Assembly (NCBI GenBank): GCA_018368455.1
Contig: JAGZEG010000025.1
Location: 1 to 23,926, forward strand
DNA: 23,926 nucleotides
Direction of reading: 5' to 3'
Source: Coriobacteriia bacterium
GTDB lineage: Bacteria > Actinomycetota > Coriobacteriia > Coriobacteriales > UMGS124
Positions 6,920 through 15,276 of the stretch are shown piece by piece; the stretch's first letter is position 1, and each line of letters opens with the position of its first letter. The notes under the pieces are model-generated. The model made no database searches, was not told where the DNA came from, and saw only the letters and a list, made by a program, of their open reading frames with translations. The translations under genes and the position numbers were made by a program.

Positions 6920-8224
6920 ATGAGCATGAACGACTTTGCGCGCGAGGTGCCAGGGGAGGGCCCCGCCCCGCTGGCCGGTGCCTACCTGGACTACGCTGCA
7001 GCCACGCCGATGGACCCGGCTGTCCTCGACGCTATGATGCCCTACCTCACGACGCGCTTCTATAACCCGTCGGCTCCCTACGCCGCAGCCCGAGCGGTGC
7101 GTGCTGACTACGAGGCGGCCCGCACGACGCTTGCCCGCCTCATCGGCGCCCGTTCCGCCTGCGTCACGATAACCGCGGGTGCAACGGAGGCCAACAACCT
7201 TGCCTTCGCCACGGTGGGGGCCTGGCGCTCGCCGGACGTCGATGCCCCCGCTGCTCACGTGGTCACGCTGTCGACAGAGCACGAGTCCGTGCTGGCGTGC
7301 GCGCAGGCTTGCGGGGACGCCACGCTCGTCGGAGTGGGCCGAGATGGGCGCGTCGACCCCGCCGCCATCGCAGGCGCCATCACCCCGCGCACGGAACTCG
7401 TGAGCGTCTCGCTGGCCAACGGCGAGCTCGGCTGCATCCAGCCCGTCTCGGACGTCGCGCGCATCGTCGCTGCCGAGCGCATGCGGCGCCTCGACGCTGG
7501 CGACCCCCGTCCCATCTGGCTGCACGTCGATGCCTCGCAGGCCGCGGCCTACCTGTCCGTCAACGTCTCGTCGCTCGGTGCCGACCTGCTCACGCTCTCC
7601 GCCGCCAAGGTCTACGGTCCCAAGCAGGTGGGCCTGCTGTGGACGCGCGAGGGCGTCTGCCTGGCGCCCCTTGTGCGCGGAGGCGGTCAGGAGGGCGGCC
7701 TGCGCAGCGGGACGGAGAACGTCGCTGGCGCTATCGGCTTCGCCCGGGCGCTTGAGCTGGCATGCGAGCGCCGCCCACAGGAGGCCCGCCGCGTCGCCGG
7801 CCTGCGCGACGCCCTGCAGCGACGGCTGGCCCAGACGTTCCCGTGGATGCTCGTCTGGGGCCCACGCAAGCCCAAGGGCCGCCTGCCGAGTCACCTGAGC
7901 CTGTCGTTTCCTGGCCTGGAGGCGCGCCGCCTCGTCATCCTACTTGAGAACGCCGGCGTGTGTGTCGGCACGGGTAGCGCATGCGCCGCGAGCCGCATGG
8001 AGCGCTCACACGTGCTCGAGGCCATCGGGCTTACGGCGGAGCAGGCGGACGGCAGTCTGCGCATCTCGCTGGGGCACCCCACGACGCAGGCCGAGATAGA
8101 CTACGTCGCCGGCGCCGTCGAGGACGCCGTGCGCCGTGAGTGCGCCCGCTTGGGGATCGACGCCGCGACGGGGGAGCGCTGTGACATGGACCGCACGACG
8201 ACCGGGAAGGAGGTCCAGCGATGA
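6920..8224 (+). CDS. Cysteine desulfurase (NifS/IscS family)
   Basis: The product has 434 residues with the PLP-dependent aminotransferase class V fold. Visible motifs are D-Y-A-A-A-T-P near the N-terminus, T-A-G-A-T-E-A-N-N, H-V-D-A-S-Q, the PLP lysine K230 in S-A-A-K-V-Y-G-P-K (Ala where IscS has His before Lys), R-S-G-T-E-N, and the persulfide cysteine C355 in G-T-G-S-A-C-A-A-S-R. It converts cysteine to alanine and passes persulfide sulfur to an acceptor. Its stop overlaps the mnmA start (ATGA), so it probably supplies sulfur for tRNA 2-thiouridine, as YrvO does for MnmA in Bacillus. The start was chosen for GGAG nine bases upstream; ATG at 6896 is the alternative. Confidence 0.92.
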   Translation: MSMNDFAREVPGEGPAPLAGAYLDYAAATPMDPAVLDAMMPYLTTRFYNPSAPYAAARAVRADYEAARTTLARLIGARSACVTITAGATEANNLAFATVGAWRSPDVDAPAAHVVTLSTEHESVLACAQACGDATLVGVGRDGRVDPAAIAGAITPRTELVSVSLANGELGCIQPVSDVARIVAAERMRRLDAGDPRPIWLHVDASQAAAYLSVNVSSLGADLLTLSAAKVYGPKQVGLLWTREGVCLAPLVRGGGQEGGLRSGTENVAGAIGFARALELACERRPQEARRVAGLRDALQRRLAQTFPWMLVWGPRKPKGRLPSHLSLSFPGLEARRLVILLENAGVCVGTGSACAASRMERSHVLEAIGLTAEQADGSLRISLGHPTTQAEIDYVAGAVEDAVRRECARLGIDAATGERCDMDRTTTGKEVQR

Positions 8225-9375
8225 GCGCAGGTCGCGTGCTTGTGGGTATGAGCGGCGGCGTGGACTCGTCGCTGTCGGCGGCGCTGCTCGTCGAGCGGGG
8301 CTTCGACGTTACGGGCGTCTACCTGCGCACCTGGTCGCGCGACCTGCCGGGCCACAAGTGCCCGTGGGCCGACGACCTCGCCGATGCCGAGCGCGTCGCG
8401 GCGCGGCTGGGCATCGAGCTCGTCGTGTGGGACTGCGAGGAGGAGTACCGGCGTGGTGTCGTGGACTACCTCGTCGACAGCTATCGGCGGGGCCTCACGC
8501 CCAACCCCGACGTCATGTGCAACGAGAAGGTCAAATTCGGCGTCTTTGCCCGGCGCGCCTTTGCAGAGGGCGCCGACTACGTGGCGACGGGCCACTACGC
8601 GAGGACGGCCCCGCTGGCCGATGCCGGTCGCGCCTCCCTCGTGCGCGCGGCTGACGAGCACAAGGACCAGACGTACTTTCTCTGGCGCGTCGATGGCACA
8701 ACGCTCGCCCGCACGCTGTTCCCCATCGGGGACATCCCCACGAAGGCGCAGGTCCGCACCCTGGCTGCCGAGCGTGGTCTCGTGACGGCTGCCAAGCCCG
8801 ACTCGCAGGGTATCTGCTTCGTGGGCCCTGTCGGCCTGCGGCCCTTCCTGCTCGACTACCTGGATCGGTGCCCCGGCGACATCGTCGAGTGGGGGAGTGG
8901 CCGCGTCCTGGGCCGCCACGAGGGCGCTTTCCTCTACACGGTGGGCCAGCGCAAGGGGCTCGACCTCGGCGGCGGCCCGGCGCGCTACGTCGTGAGCGTC
9001 GACGCGAGCTCGAATGTCGTCACGGTGACGGACGATCCACGCTGTCCAGGCCTGTGGTGTCGCGAGCTGCGGCTCACGGACGTTTGCTGGGTCAACGAGC
9101 CGCCTGCCGACGGTGCGTACCAGGTGAGATGTCGTCATACGGGCGAGCTGATGGACGCAGAGATTCACGTTGAGGCTGAGCGTCAGGGTGAGGCCAATGG
9201 CGAGGGATCCTCCGCGCCGTGCGTCACCGTGCGTTTTCCGCAGCCGCGCCGCACGGTCGCGCCAGGCCAGTCGGTGGTACTCTACGAGGGTTTGACCTGC
9301 CTGGGGGGCGGCATCGTTGCCAGCTGCGGCGAGCCGTGCGACCCGGACGATGCCGCGAACGGAGATGTGCGATGA
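8221..9375 (+). CDS. mnmA: tRNA-specific 2-thiouridylase MnmA
   Basis: The product has 384 residues. It has the PP-loop ATPase motif S-G-G-V-D-S-S (11-17), catalytic C100 in N-P-D-V-M-C-N, C199 in D-S-Q-G-I-C-F-V-G, and G-Q-R-K-G-L. MnmA adenylates U34 of the Lys, Glu and Gln tRNAs and replaces O2 with sulfur. A good ribosome binding site (GGAAGGAGG) lies inside the end of the desulfurase gene, and the two genes overlap by four bases. The csoR start overlaps its stop, indicating one translationally coupled operon. Confidence 0.95.
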   Translation: MSAGRVLVGMSGGVDSSLSAALLVERGFDVTGVYLRTWSRDLPGHKCPWADDLADAERVAARLGIELVVWDCEEEYRRGVVDYLVDSYRRGLTPNPDVMCNEKVKFGVFARRAFAEGADYVATGHYARTAPLADAGRASLVRAADEHKDQTYFLWRVDGTTLARTLFPIGDIPTKAQVRTLAAERGLVTAAKPDSQGICFVGPVGLRPFLLDYLDRCPGDIVEWGSGRVLGRHEGAFLYTVGQRKGLDLGGGPARYVVSVDASSNVVTVTDDPRCPGLWCRELRLTDVCWVNEPPADGAYQVRCRHTGELMDAEIHVEAERQGEANGEGSSAPCVTVRFPQPRRTVAPGQSVVLYEGLTCLGGGIVASCGEPCDPDDAANGDVR

Positions 9376-9647
9376 AGCAGTGCATGGACGCCGACAACCT
9401 GCACCGTCGGCTCAAGAAGATCGCCGGCCAGGTTCAGGCTATCGACCGCATGATCGACGAAGACGTGCCGTGCGAGGACATTCTCGCGCAGATCAACGCC
9501 GCCAAAAGCGCGCTGCATCGCGTGGGCCAAGTCGTCCTTGAGGGCCATATCCAGCACTGTGTGCGCGACGGCATCGAGCACGGCGATCCCGACAAGACGA
9601 TTGCCGACTTCACGAAGGCCGTCGAGCGTTTCGCCAACATGGGTTAA
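9372..9647 (+). CDS. csoR: CsoR-family copper-sensing repressor
   Basis: The product has 91 residues, all-helical, family DUF156. Position-matched ligands are C34, H59 and C63, the Cys-His-Cys set that binds Cu(I) in CsoR, unlike the persulfide-sensing CstR pattern. The apo-protein binds GC-rich operators and releases on Cu(I) binding. The ATG overlaps the mnmA stop (ATGA), so it has no promoter of its own visible. It is followed directly by a promoter with a perfect inverted repeat and a metal-exporting ATPase, its likely target. Confidence 0.92.
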   Translation: MKQCMDADNLHRRLKKIAGQVQAIDRMIDEDVPCEDILAQINAAKSALHRVGQVVLEGHIQHCVRDGIEHGDPDKTIADFTKAVERFANMG

Positions 9648-9656
9648 CTTTTAATC

Positions 9657-9715
9657 TTGACACCCATACCCCCATAGGTATATCTATCCTATAGCAATAC
9701 CTATGGGGGTATGGG
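9657..9715 (+). promoter_or_regulatory. Metal ATPase promoter with CsoR-type operator
   Basis: A perfect -35 TTGACA (9657-9662) is followed after 16 bases by TATATC (9679-9684). The arms CCCATACCCCCATAGGTAT (9663-9681) and 9697-9715 form a perfect 19-bp inverted repeat with a 15-base spacer. Each arm contains ATACCCCC/GGGGGTAT, the core seen in CsoR operators. The left arm fills the -35/-10 spacer and the right arm covers the start of transcription, the expected arrangement for repression. Confidence 0.8.
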
Positions 9716-9785
9716 CATAGATGCTTCTCGTGCATTAGGCCCGCCCCAAATGGAACAGATGGACCATGTGAAAGGGGCGCGAGGC

Positions 9786-11999
9786 GTGGGCGGTGTAAAA
9801 GGGCGCATAGACGATGTCATGCACAGGCTTGAAGATCTGCTGAGCCTGGGCGGCACGAAGAAGGATATCTGGCTGCTCGTCATCTCGGGCCTGTCATTGC
9901 TGTTGAGCCTGTTTGCCCCGCCGGCGTTGCGTGCAGCGCTCCCGTTTGATCCCGCCTGGATCGCCATAGTCCTGTGCGGCGTTCCCATCATCTGCGAGGC
10001 GCTCATCGGACTCGTCACAGAGTTCGATATCACGGCTGATGTGCTCGTCGCCATCGCTCTCATCGCAAGCGTTGCGATTGGTGAGACGTTTGCTGCCGGC
10101 GAGGTCGCGCTCATCATGCAGCTCGGTGGCTTGCTCGAGGAGCTGACGGTCGCTCGGGCCCGCGCGGGCATCGAGCGACTCGTGCACCTGACGCCCCGCA
10201 CGGCCCGGCGCATCAGCTGTTCCGGCGAGCCCTTGGCGGACGCCGTCGCGAGCGCCGTGGAAGAGGCACAGGTTGAAGGGGCTACCGACGTCGCGGGGGC
10301 CCTGCGCGCAGCGCTCGCGGGATTATCGGGCTCTGCCGACCGACGTGAGGAAGTCGTCCCCGCGGAGGATGTGCGCGTTGGTGACATTCTGCGAGTGAAC
10401 CCCGGCGAGACGGTGCCGGTTGACGGCGTCATCGTCGCAGGCGAGACCTCTGTCGACCGGTCTGTCATGACCGGCGAGTCCCTGCCGGTAGACAAGGGGC
10501 CGGGCGAAGAGGTGCCCTCTGGTACGCTCAACTGCTTTGGCAGCTTTGATATGCGCGCCGTCAAGGTGGGCGAGGATTCGTCTCTTCAGCGCATGATCCG
10601 TCTCGTGCAGTCAGCCGATGCCGGCAAGGCGAAGATCGTGAGCCTTGCCGATCGCTGGGCCGTGTGGATTGTCATCATCGCGATAAGCGCGGCGCTCATC
10701 ACGTGGGCCGTGACCGGCGAGATCCTGCGCGCCGTGACGATTCTCGTCGTGTTCTGCCCCTGCGCCCTCGTGCTCGCCACGCCCACGGCTATCATGGCGG
10801 CAATCGGCAATGCCACAAAACACGGCTTTCTCGTGCGTGAGGGCGATGCCCTCGAGCGTCTCGCGGCCGTGAGCCGGGTTGCGTTCGATAAGACGGGCAC
10901 GCTGACGTACGGCACGCCGCGCGTCGTCTCCGTCGAGGTCGTCGCCCCTGCGGGTGTGGACGGGCCTGATGCCGCCGCAACGCTCTATGCGCTCGCTGCC
11001 TCGGCTGAGCTGCGCAGCGAGCACCCACTGGGCAAGGCTATCGTCGCCGGTTGGCGGGCGTCTGCCGGCACCGGTTCAGATGACGCTCCTGTCCGCCGTG
11101 TTGCCGAGCCGGAGAGCTTTTTGATGCTGCCGGGTCGCGGCGTCGAGGCCACGTGCGCGCTGTCGGTTGGGGGCGGTACGACACTCGGGGGATCCGCGAC
11201 GGGCGTTTTGCCCGACCCTGCGGGTGCCGCACCCCATCGCGCGACCAACTCAACGGCTAGCCTCCGCGTCATCGCCGGCAATCGCGAGCTCATGGTCGAG
11301 CGCGGCCTCGAGCTGCCGGACGAGCTGCTGCGCATCGCGCAGCGCCATCTCGACGAGGGCTGCACGGTTACGTACGTGGCCTGCTTGCCTGCGGGCGTTT
11401 CTGTTCTCCCAGATATCGCGCCTCGCTTCGGCCTCATTGCGCTGGCGGACACGCCGCGAGCCGACGCACAAGCCACCATCGCGGCAATCCAGGCCACGGG
11501 CGTCGAGCCGGTGCTGCTGACCGGAGACAATGAGTCGGCCGCCGCGGCCGTCGCACGGAGCCTGGGCATCCGCGATCATCGCGCCTCGTGCCGTCCGGAG
11601 GACAAGCTCGCCTGGATCGACGCCGAGCAACAGGCTGGCAGGCCCGTGTGCATGGTGGGCGACGGCGTCAACGATGCCCCGGCGCTCAAGCGGGCCCATG
11701 TCGGCATAGCGATGGGCGGCATCGGCAGCGACATTGCCGTGGATGCCGCCGACATCGCGCTCGTCAGTGACGATGTGCGCGAGCTGCCGCACCTCCTCGC
11801 GCTTTCGAGGCGCATGATGACGACGATCAAGCTCAACCTCACGTTCTCGATGACGCTGAACTTCGTGGCGATTGCGCTGGCCATCACCGGCATCCTCAAC
11901 CCCGTTGTCGGTGCGCTCGTGCACAACGCTGGATCGGTGGCCGTCATTATTAACTCGGCGCTGCTGCTGCGGTGGGGCTCTGCCAGGAAGCGGGGCTAG
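9786..11999 (+). CDS. P1B-type heavy-metal exporting ATPase
   Basis: The product is about 737 residues from the chosen GTG. Motifs, numbered from that start, are the metal-site C324-P-C326 in membrane helix 6, phosphorylation D368-K-T-G-T, S-E-H-P-L-G in the nucleotide domain, G-D-G-V-N-D from 625, and H-N-A-G-S from about 713 in helix 8. There is no N-terminal CxxC metal-binding domain. Helix 8 lacks the M-x-x-S-S of copper pumps and the H-E-G-G-T of cobalt/zinc pumps, so metal specificity is open; the CsoR context argues for copper. The GTG at 9786 has AAAGGGG eight bases upstream. ATG 9711 lies in the operator, and ATG 9750 has no ribosome binding site. Confidence 0.9.
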   Translation: MGGVKGRIDDVMHRLEDLLSLGGTKKDIWLLVISGLSLLLSLFAPPALRAALPFDPAWIAIVLCGVPIICEALIGLVTEFDITADVLVAIALIASVAIGETFAAGEVALIMQLGGLLEELTVARARAGIERLVHLTPRTARRISCSGEPLADAVASAVEEAQVEGATDVAGALRAALAGLSGSADRREEVVPAEDVRVGDILRVNPGETVPVDGVIVAGETSVDRSVMTGESLPVDKGPGEEVPSGTLNCFGSFDMRAVKVGEDSSLQRMIRLVQSADAGKAKIVSLADRWAVWIVIIAISAALITWAVTGEILRAVTILVVFCPCALVLATPTAIMAAIGNATKHGFLVREGDALERLAAVSRVAFDKTGTLTYGTPRVVSVEVVAPAGVDGPDAAATLYALAASAELRSEHPLGKAIVAGWRASAGTGSDDAPVRRVAEPESFLMLPGRGVEATCALSVGGGTTLGGSATGVLPDPAGAAPHRATNSTASLRVIAGNRELMVERGLELPDELLRIAQRHLDEGCTVTYVACLPAGVSVLPDIAPRFGLIALADTPRADAQATIAAIQATGVEPVLLTGDNESAAAAVARSLGIRDHRASCRPEDKLAWIDAEQQAGRPVCMVGDGVNDAPALKRAHVGIAMGGIGSDIAVDAADIALVSDDVRELPHLLALSRRMMTTIKLNLTFSMTLNFVAIALAITGILNPVVGALVHNAGSVAVIINSALLLRWGSARKRG

Positions 12000-12259
12000 G
12001 CGCACGTCACGCCGCGCCGCAAGGGCGCACTTATCGGGATGGCCTTGAGCTCGACGAGGCAATCGGCATCGGCACCGCACGCGCCGAACCGCGCTCGACG
12101 GGATGGCTGATCATCCGGCGAGTGCGGTTCTCTTTCCCGGCGCTAAGGGGATGCCGCCCCGTGCGTGGTACCATGCCGCCGGCGCGCCGCGAGCTCTTTG
12201 TGCTCGGGCACGAGACGCGCCGCTCTACTTTCCCGCTCGCGTAAAGGATGCCCGCCGCC
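12000..12259 (+). other. Gene-free spacer before tauE-like gene
   Basis: I see no ORF with a ribosome binding site. TACCAT at 12169-12174 is a candidate -10 with no clear -35. The run AAAGGA at 12243-12248 is the ribosome binding site for the next gene. Confidence 0.4.
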
Positions 12260-13024
12260 ATGCCCGACTTGCTCACGCTGCTCATCGTCTGCCCGCTCGT
12301 GTTCCTCGGCGGCTTCGTCGACGCCATCGCTGGCGGAGGCGGCATCATCACGCTGCCGGCCTACCTGATGGCGGGTCTTCCCCCGCACATCGCCCTGGCC
12401 ACGAACAAGCTGTCGAGCGCCGTGGGTACGTGCGTCTCGACGGCGCGCCTGGCTCGGGGCGGCTACATCGACGCACGGCTGGCGCTGCCCGTCGTGGCGT
12501 GCGCGCTGCTTGGAAGCCCCGTAGGCGCGCGGCTCGCCCTGCTCGTGCCCGAGACGGCGTTTCGCTTCGTGCTCATGCTCGCGCTGCCCATCGTGGCGGT
12601 GTTCGTCCTGCGCCGCAAGAGCCTGCGCAGCGAGACGACCCCTATGGCGCGCGGCAGGCGAACGCTGCTCATGGGGGCGTGCGCCCTGGCGTGCGGCATC
12701 TACGACGGCTTTTACGGGCCGGGCACGGGGACGTTTCTCCTGCTGCTGTTCTCAGGCGTGGCCCAGCTGGGCGTGCGCGATGCGTCGGGCCAGACGAAGG
12801 CCGCCAACCTGGCGAGCAACATCGCGGCGCTCGTGACGTTTGCTCTGGCTGGGCAGGTGTGGTGGGCGCTCGGCCTCATCGCTGGCGTGTTCGGCATCGC
12901 CGGCCACTACCTGGGGGCGGGCCGCGTGCTGAAAGACGGCACGCGCATCGTGCGGCCCATCATCGCCGTCGTGCTCGTGCTTCTGTTCGCAAAGACTGCC
13001 CTCGAGCTCGCTGGTATCCTGTAG
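12260..13024 (+). CDS. TauE/SafE-family membrane permease
   Basis: The product is about 254 residues, strongly hydrophobic with roughly eight membrane helices in two repeats. The first repeat carries G-G-F-V-D-A-I-A-G-G-G-G and A-T-N-K-L-S-S, and the second carries Y-D-G-F-Y-G-P-G-T-G and K-A-A-N-L-A-S-N. These are the duplicated TauE/SafE (DUF81) signatures. Members move sulfonates, sulfite, sulfoacetate or related organic anions; the substrate here is unknown. ATG 12260 was chosen because AAAGGA lies 11 bases upstream; ATG 12248 overlaps that site. The EFR1 gene starts 44 bases downstream on the same strand. Confidence 0.88.
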   Translation: MPDLLTLLIVCPLVFLGGFVDAIAGGGGIITLPAYLMAGLPPHIALATNKLSSAVGTCVSTARLARGGYIDARLALPVVACALLGSPVGARLALLVPETAFRFVLMLALPIVAVFVLRRKSLRSETTPMARGRRTLLMGACALACGIYDGFYGPGTGTFLLLLFSGVAQLGVRDASGQTKAANLASNIAALVTFALAGQVWWALGLIAGVFGIAGHYLGAGRVLKDGTRIVRPIIAVVLVLLFAKTALELAGIL

Positions 13025-13068
13025 GTAGGGGGCTGCTTGCCTGCAGCCGAGGCGGGGAAGGCATTTCG

Positions 13069-13815
13069 ATGATCATCTATTTCTCGGGGACGGGAAACAG
13101 CGCCTACGTGGCACGGCGCATCGCGCAGGGGCTGGGCGACGAGGCGCTCGACCTGTTCGAGCGGCTGCGCGACCACGACTACACGCCGCTGGGCTCGGAT
13201 CGCCCGTGGGTCGTCGTTGCCCCGACGTACGCGTGGCGCCTGCCGCGCTTTCTCGCTGACTGGCTGCGCCACACGGAGCTTACGGGGAGCCGTGACGTCA
13301 CGTTTGTGCTGACCTGCGGGGGCGGCATTGGCAACGCGGGGTGTTATGCGGCGCGCCTGTGCACCGAGAAAGGCATGACCCACAAGGGGACGATCCCCGT
13401 CGTCATGCCAGAGAACTACATCGCGCTGTTCAACGCCCCGGAGCCCGACGAGGCGCGGCGCATCATCGAGGCGGCCGAGCCGGCTATCGATCGAGCCATC
13501 GAGACCATTGCCAGCGGGAAGGCGTTTGCGCCGGCGCGTCTGAGCCTGGTTGACCGGCTGGAAAGCGGCATCGTCAACGACCTGTTCTACCCACTCGTCA
13601 TCCACGCGAAAAAGTTCGTCGCAGGGGAGGGCTGCACGTCGTGTGGCCGCTGCGAGCGCGTGTGCCCGCTGTCTAATGTATGCTTCGTCGATGGCCACCC
13701 GGTGTGGGGCGACCACTGCACGCACTGCATGGCCTGCATCTGCCGCTGTCCCGTCGGGGCAATCGAGTATGGGAAGGCCAGCGTCGGCAAGCCCCGCTAC
13801 ACCTGCCCCAAGTAG
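13069..13815 (+). CDS. EFR1-family flavodoxin-ferredoxin
   Basis: The product has 248 residues. The N-terminal flavodoxin-like domain begins I-Y-F-S-G-T-G-N-S, the FMN phosphate loop. The C-terminus carries two [4Fe-4S] ferredoxin motifs, C-T-S-C-G-R-C-x3-C-P and C-T-H-C-M-A-C-x3-C-P. It is a cytoplasmic electron carrier or oxidoreductase typical of strict anaerobes; the partner is unknown. The start is the ATG preceded by GGGAAGG seven bases upstream. The same frame is open back to 12103, but that stretch is the tauE-like gene in another frame. It ends only 8 bases from the convergent cell-wall gene, with no terminator between. Confidence 0.92.
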   Translation: MIIYFSGTGNSAYVARRIAQGLGDEALDLFERLRDHDYTPLGSDRPWVVVAPTYAWRLPRFLADWLRHTELTGSRDVTFVLTCGGGIGNAGCYAARLCTEKGMTHKGTIPVVMPENYIALFNAPEPDEARRIIEAAEPAIDRAIETIASGKAFAPARLSLVDRLESGIVNDLFYPLVIHAKKFVAGEGCTSCGRCERVCPLSNVCFVDGHPVWGDHCTHCMACICRCPVGAIEYGKASVGKPRYTCPK

Positions 13816-13823
13816 GGCCTTCG

Positions 13824-15086
13824 TTAGATGGCGCTCATCTGGCCGAGCACGGAGGAATACCACTCGTCCGCCGTCGGCGGGCAGTAGCTCAGCGCGTCGT
13901 CGTAGTCGAACGTGGGGCCGTAGCCGCGCGCTAGGCCGGCCACGTGCGCATAGATGGCCTCTTCCCAGCTGCCCCAGCTCGAGCTACCCCAACCCCATGC
14001 GTTGTGCGGCAGGAAGCAGTACGTGCCCAGGGAGCTCTCGACGTAGGCGATGGCAGGCGACCAGCGAGGGTCGATGCCGTAGTCCCAAGCCGCCGCCGCA
14101 AAGGTCGCGCCCTGGCCGGCCATCGGCGACCACGAGAGGTAGGCGTCGATGCGGTCGGCCCACTGCGCCACAAACGCGCTCTTGTCGGCCGAGCCCCAGT
14201 CCACAGACCCCTCGCTGCCGTCGTCGCTAGAACCCTCATCGGATGGGACGTCTCCTGCATCCTCGGGCGTCTCGACCGGGGCCTCCTCGGGGGTGACGAC
14301 CTGCTCGCCCGAGTCGGCGGGCTCCTCCGCGCCGCCCGCCTCTGTGCTACCGCCCGTCCCCGCATCCTGGACAGCCTGCTGCTGCGCGGCAGCGGCGGCG
14401 GCCGCCGCCTGGCGGGCAGCCTCCTCCTCGGCGGCGCGACGGGCGGCCTCCTGCGCTTGTCGGATGGCCTCCTCGCGAGCGGCCTGCGCCTCAGCGAGCG
14501 CATCGGCTGCCGCCTGCTCTGCCTCGGACGCCTGCTGTAGGGCGGCGTCGAGCTCGCTGCGCGTGGTGTCGAGCTCGGCCTGCACCGCCAGCAGCTCGTT
14601 GATCTGCTCGGCGTGGGAGTCCTGCACGGCATTGAGGTAGGTGAGTGTCGAGATGAACGTCTCGAACGTGTCGCTATACAGCACGAGCTCGAGAAGACCG
14701 CCGCCGTTGAGCTGGTACTTGTAGGACGCGCTGATGGCGGCTGCCGCCTTGTCCCGCAGCTCGGGGAGGGCTGCCTCGAGCTCGGCGATGCGCGCCTCGT
14801 TGTCGGCGACCCTGCGCTCCACGTCCTCGCGTGCGGCGACGGCGTCGTTGTACGCCGCGGCCGAGTCTTCGACGCGCTGCTGGATCTCGGAGGGCACGGC
14901 GTCCGTGACGGGGCTGCTCGCCTGTTGTATCGCGAGCGCAGCTTGCTCCGCCTCGTCTGCGATGGCGGCGCTCAGGCACAGCGTCGAGGCAAGAGCGCAG
15001 GCTGCCAGGGCCCCCACGGCGGTCGCGCGGTGGCGACGCGGGGGAATGGCGGGGCGGCCTGCGCTGGCTTGTCGAGCTCGTTTCAT
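13824..15086 (-). CDS. Secreted coiled-coil peptidoglycan hydrolase-like protein
   Basis: The product has 420 residues. The N-terminus is Arg-rich, then a hydrophobic stretch (about 21-41) with a likely cleavage after A-I-A (43). Residues about 60-235 are Ala/Glu/Arg-rich coiled coil resembling the PcsB/CwlO N-terminal domain, with S-Y-K-Y-Q. An acidic Pro/Ser/Glu linker (about 240-300) follows. The C-terminus (about 305-420) has A-I-A-Y-V-E-S-S-L-G and H-N-A-W-G-W-G, which resembles a lysozyme-like/glucosaminidase-type hydrolase domain. A glycan-strand-cleaving role in cell separation is plausible but not proven. The start has GAGGAG nine bases upstream. Confidence 0.75.
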   Translation of the reverse strand: MKRARQASAGRPAIPPRRHRATAVGALAACALASTLCLSAAIADEAEQAALAIQQASSPVTDAVPSEIQQRVEDSAAAYNDAVAAREDVERRVADNEARIAELEAALPELRDKAAAAISASYKYQLNGGGLLELVLYSDTFETFISTLTYLNAVQDSHAEQINELLAVQAELDTTRSELDAALQQASEAEQAAADALAEAQAAREEAIRQAQEAARRAAEEEAARQAAAAAAAAQQQAVQDAGTGGSTEAGGAEEPADSGEQVVTPEEAPVETPEDAGDVPSDEGSSDDGSEGSVDWGSADKSAFVAQWADRIDAYLSWSPMAGQGATFAAAAWDYGIDPRWSPAIAYVESSLGTYCFLPHNAWGWGSSSWGSWEEAIYAHVAGLARGYGPTFDYDDALSYCPPTADEWYSSVLGQMSAI

Positions 15087-15196
15087 GCGGCGCGACTCCT
15101 CGAACGGGGGCTTTGTCTTGCGGGTAGTGTACCCTTACCTGCCCTTTCTGCCAAAAATGGCATGGCGAAGCTGTGAATTCATCCCACCCGAGCGCC

Positions 15197-15230
15197 AAAA
15201 AAAGCTGTTGGGGACGGCGCTTTCCCCAAC
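15197..15230 (-). terminator. Rho-independent terminator of mntH
   Basis: On the minus strand GTTGGGGA pairs with TCCCCAAC around an 8-base loop, followed by AGC and seven T residues. It lies 47 bases past the mntH stop. Confidence 0.85.
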
Positions 15231-15276
15231 GCCTAGTAGCCCGATGCCTGGCCATCCCAGACGGCGCCCACGCCGG

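Noticed and set aside
4985..7894. A 969-codon open frame on the minus strand opposite the TrxR-AhpF fusion and desulfurase
   Set aside because: It is Arg/His/Ala-rich with no recognisable domain and no ribosome binding site, and it runs antisense to two well-supported genes. Long antisense frames are expected at this GC content.
9711..9785. ATG 9711 as the start of the metal ATPase
   Set aside because: It lies in the right arm of the operator, about 20 bases from the inferred transcription start, with no properly spaced ribosome binding site. GTG 9786 has one. It is not fully excluded.
12103..13815. A 570-codon frame covering the tauE-like and EFR1 genes
   Set aside because: Its first 320 codons are the tauE-like gene read in another frame. 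Only the part from 13069 shows a domain and has a ribosome binding site.
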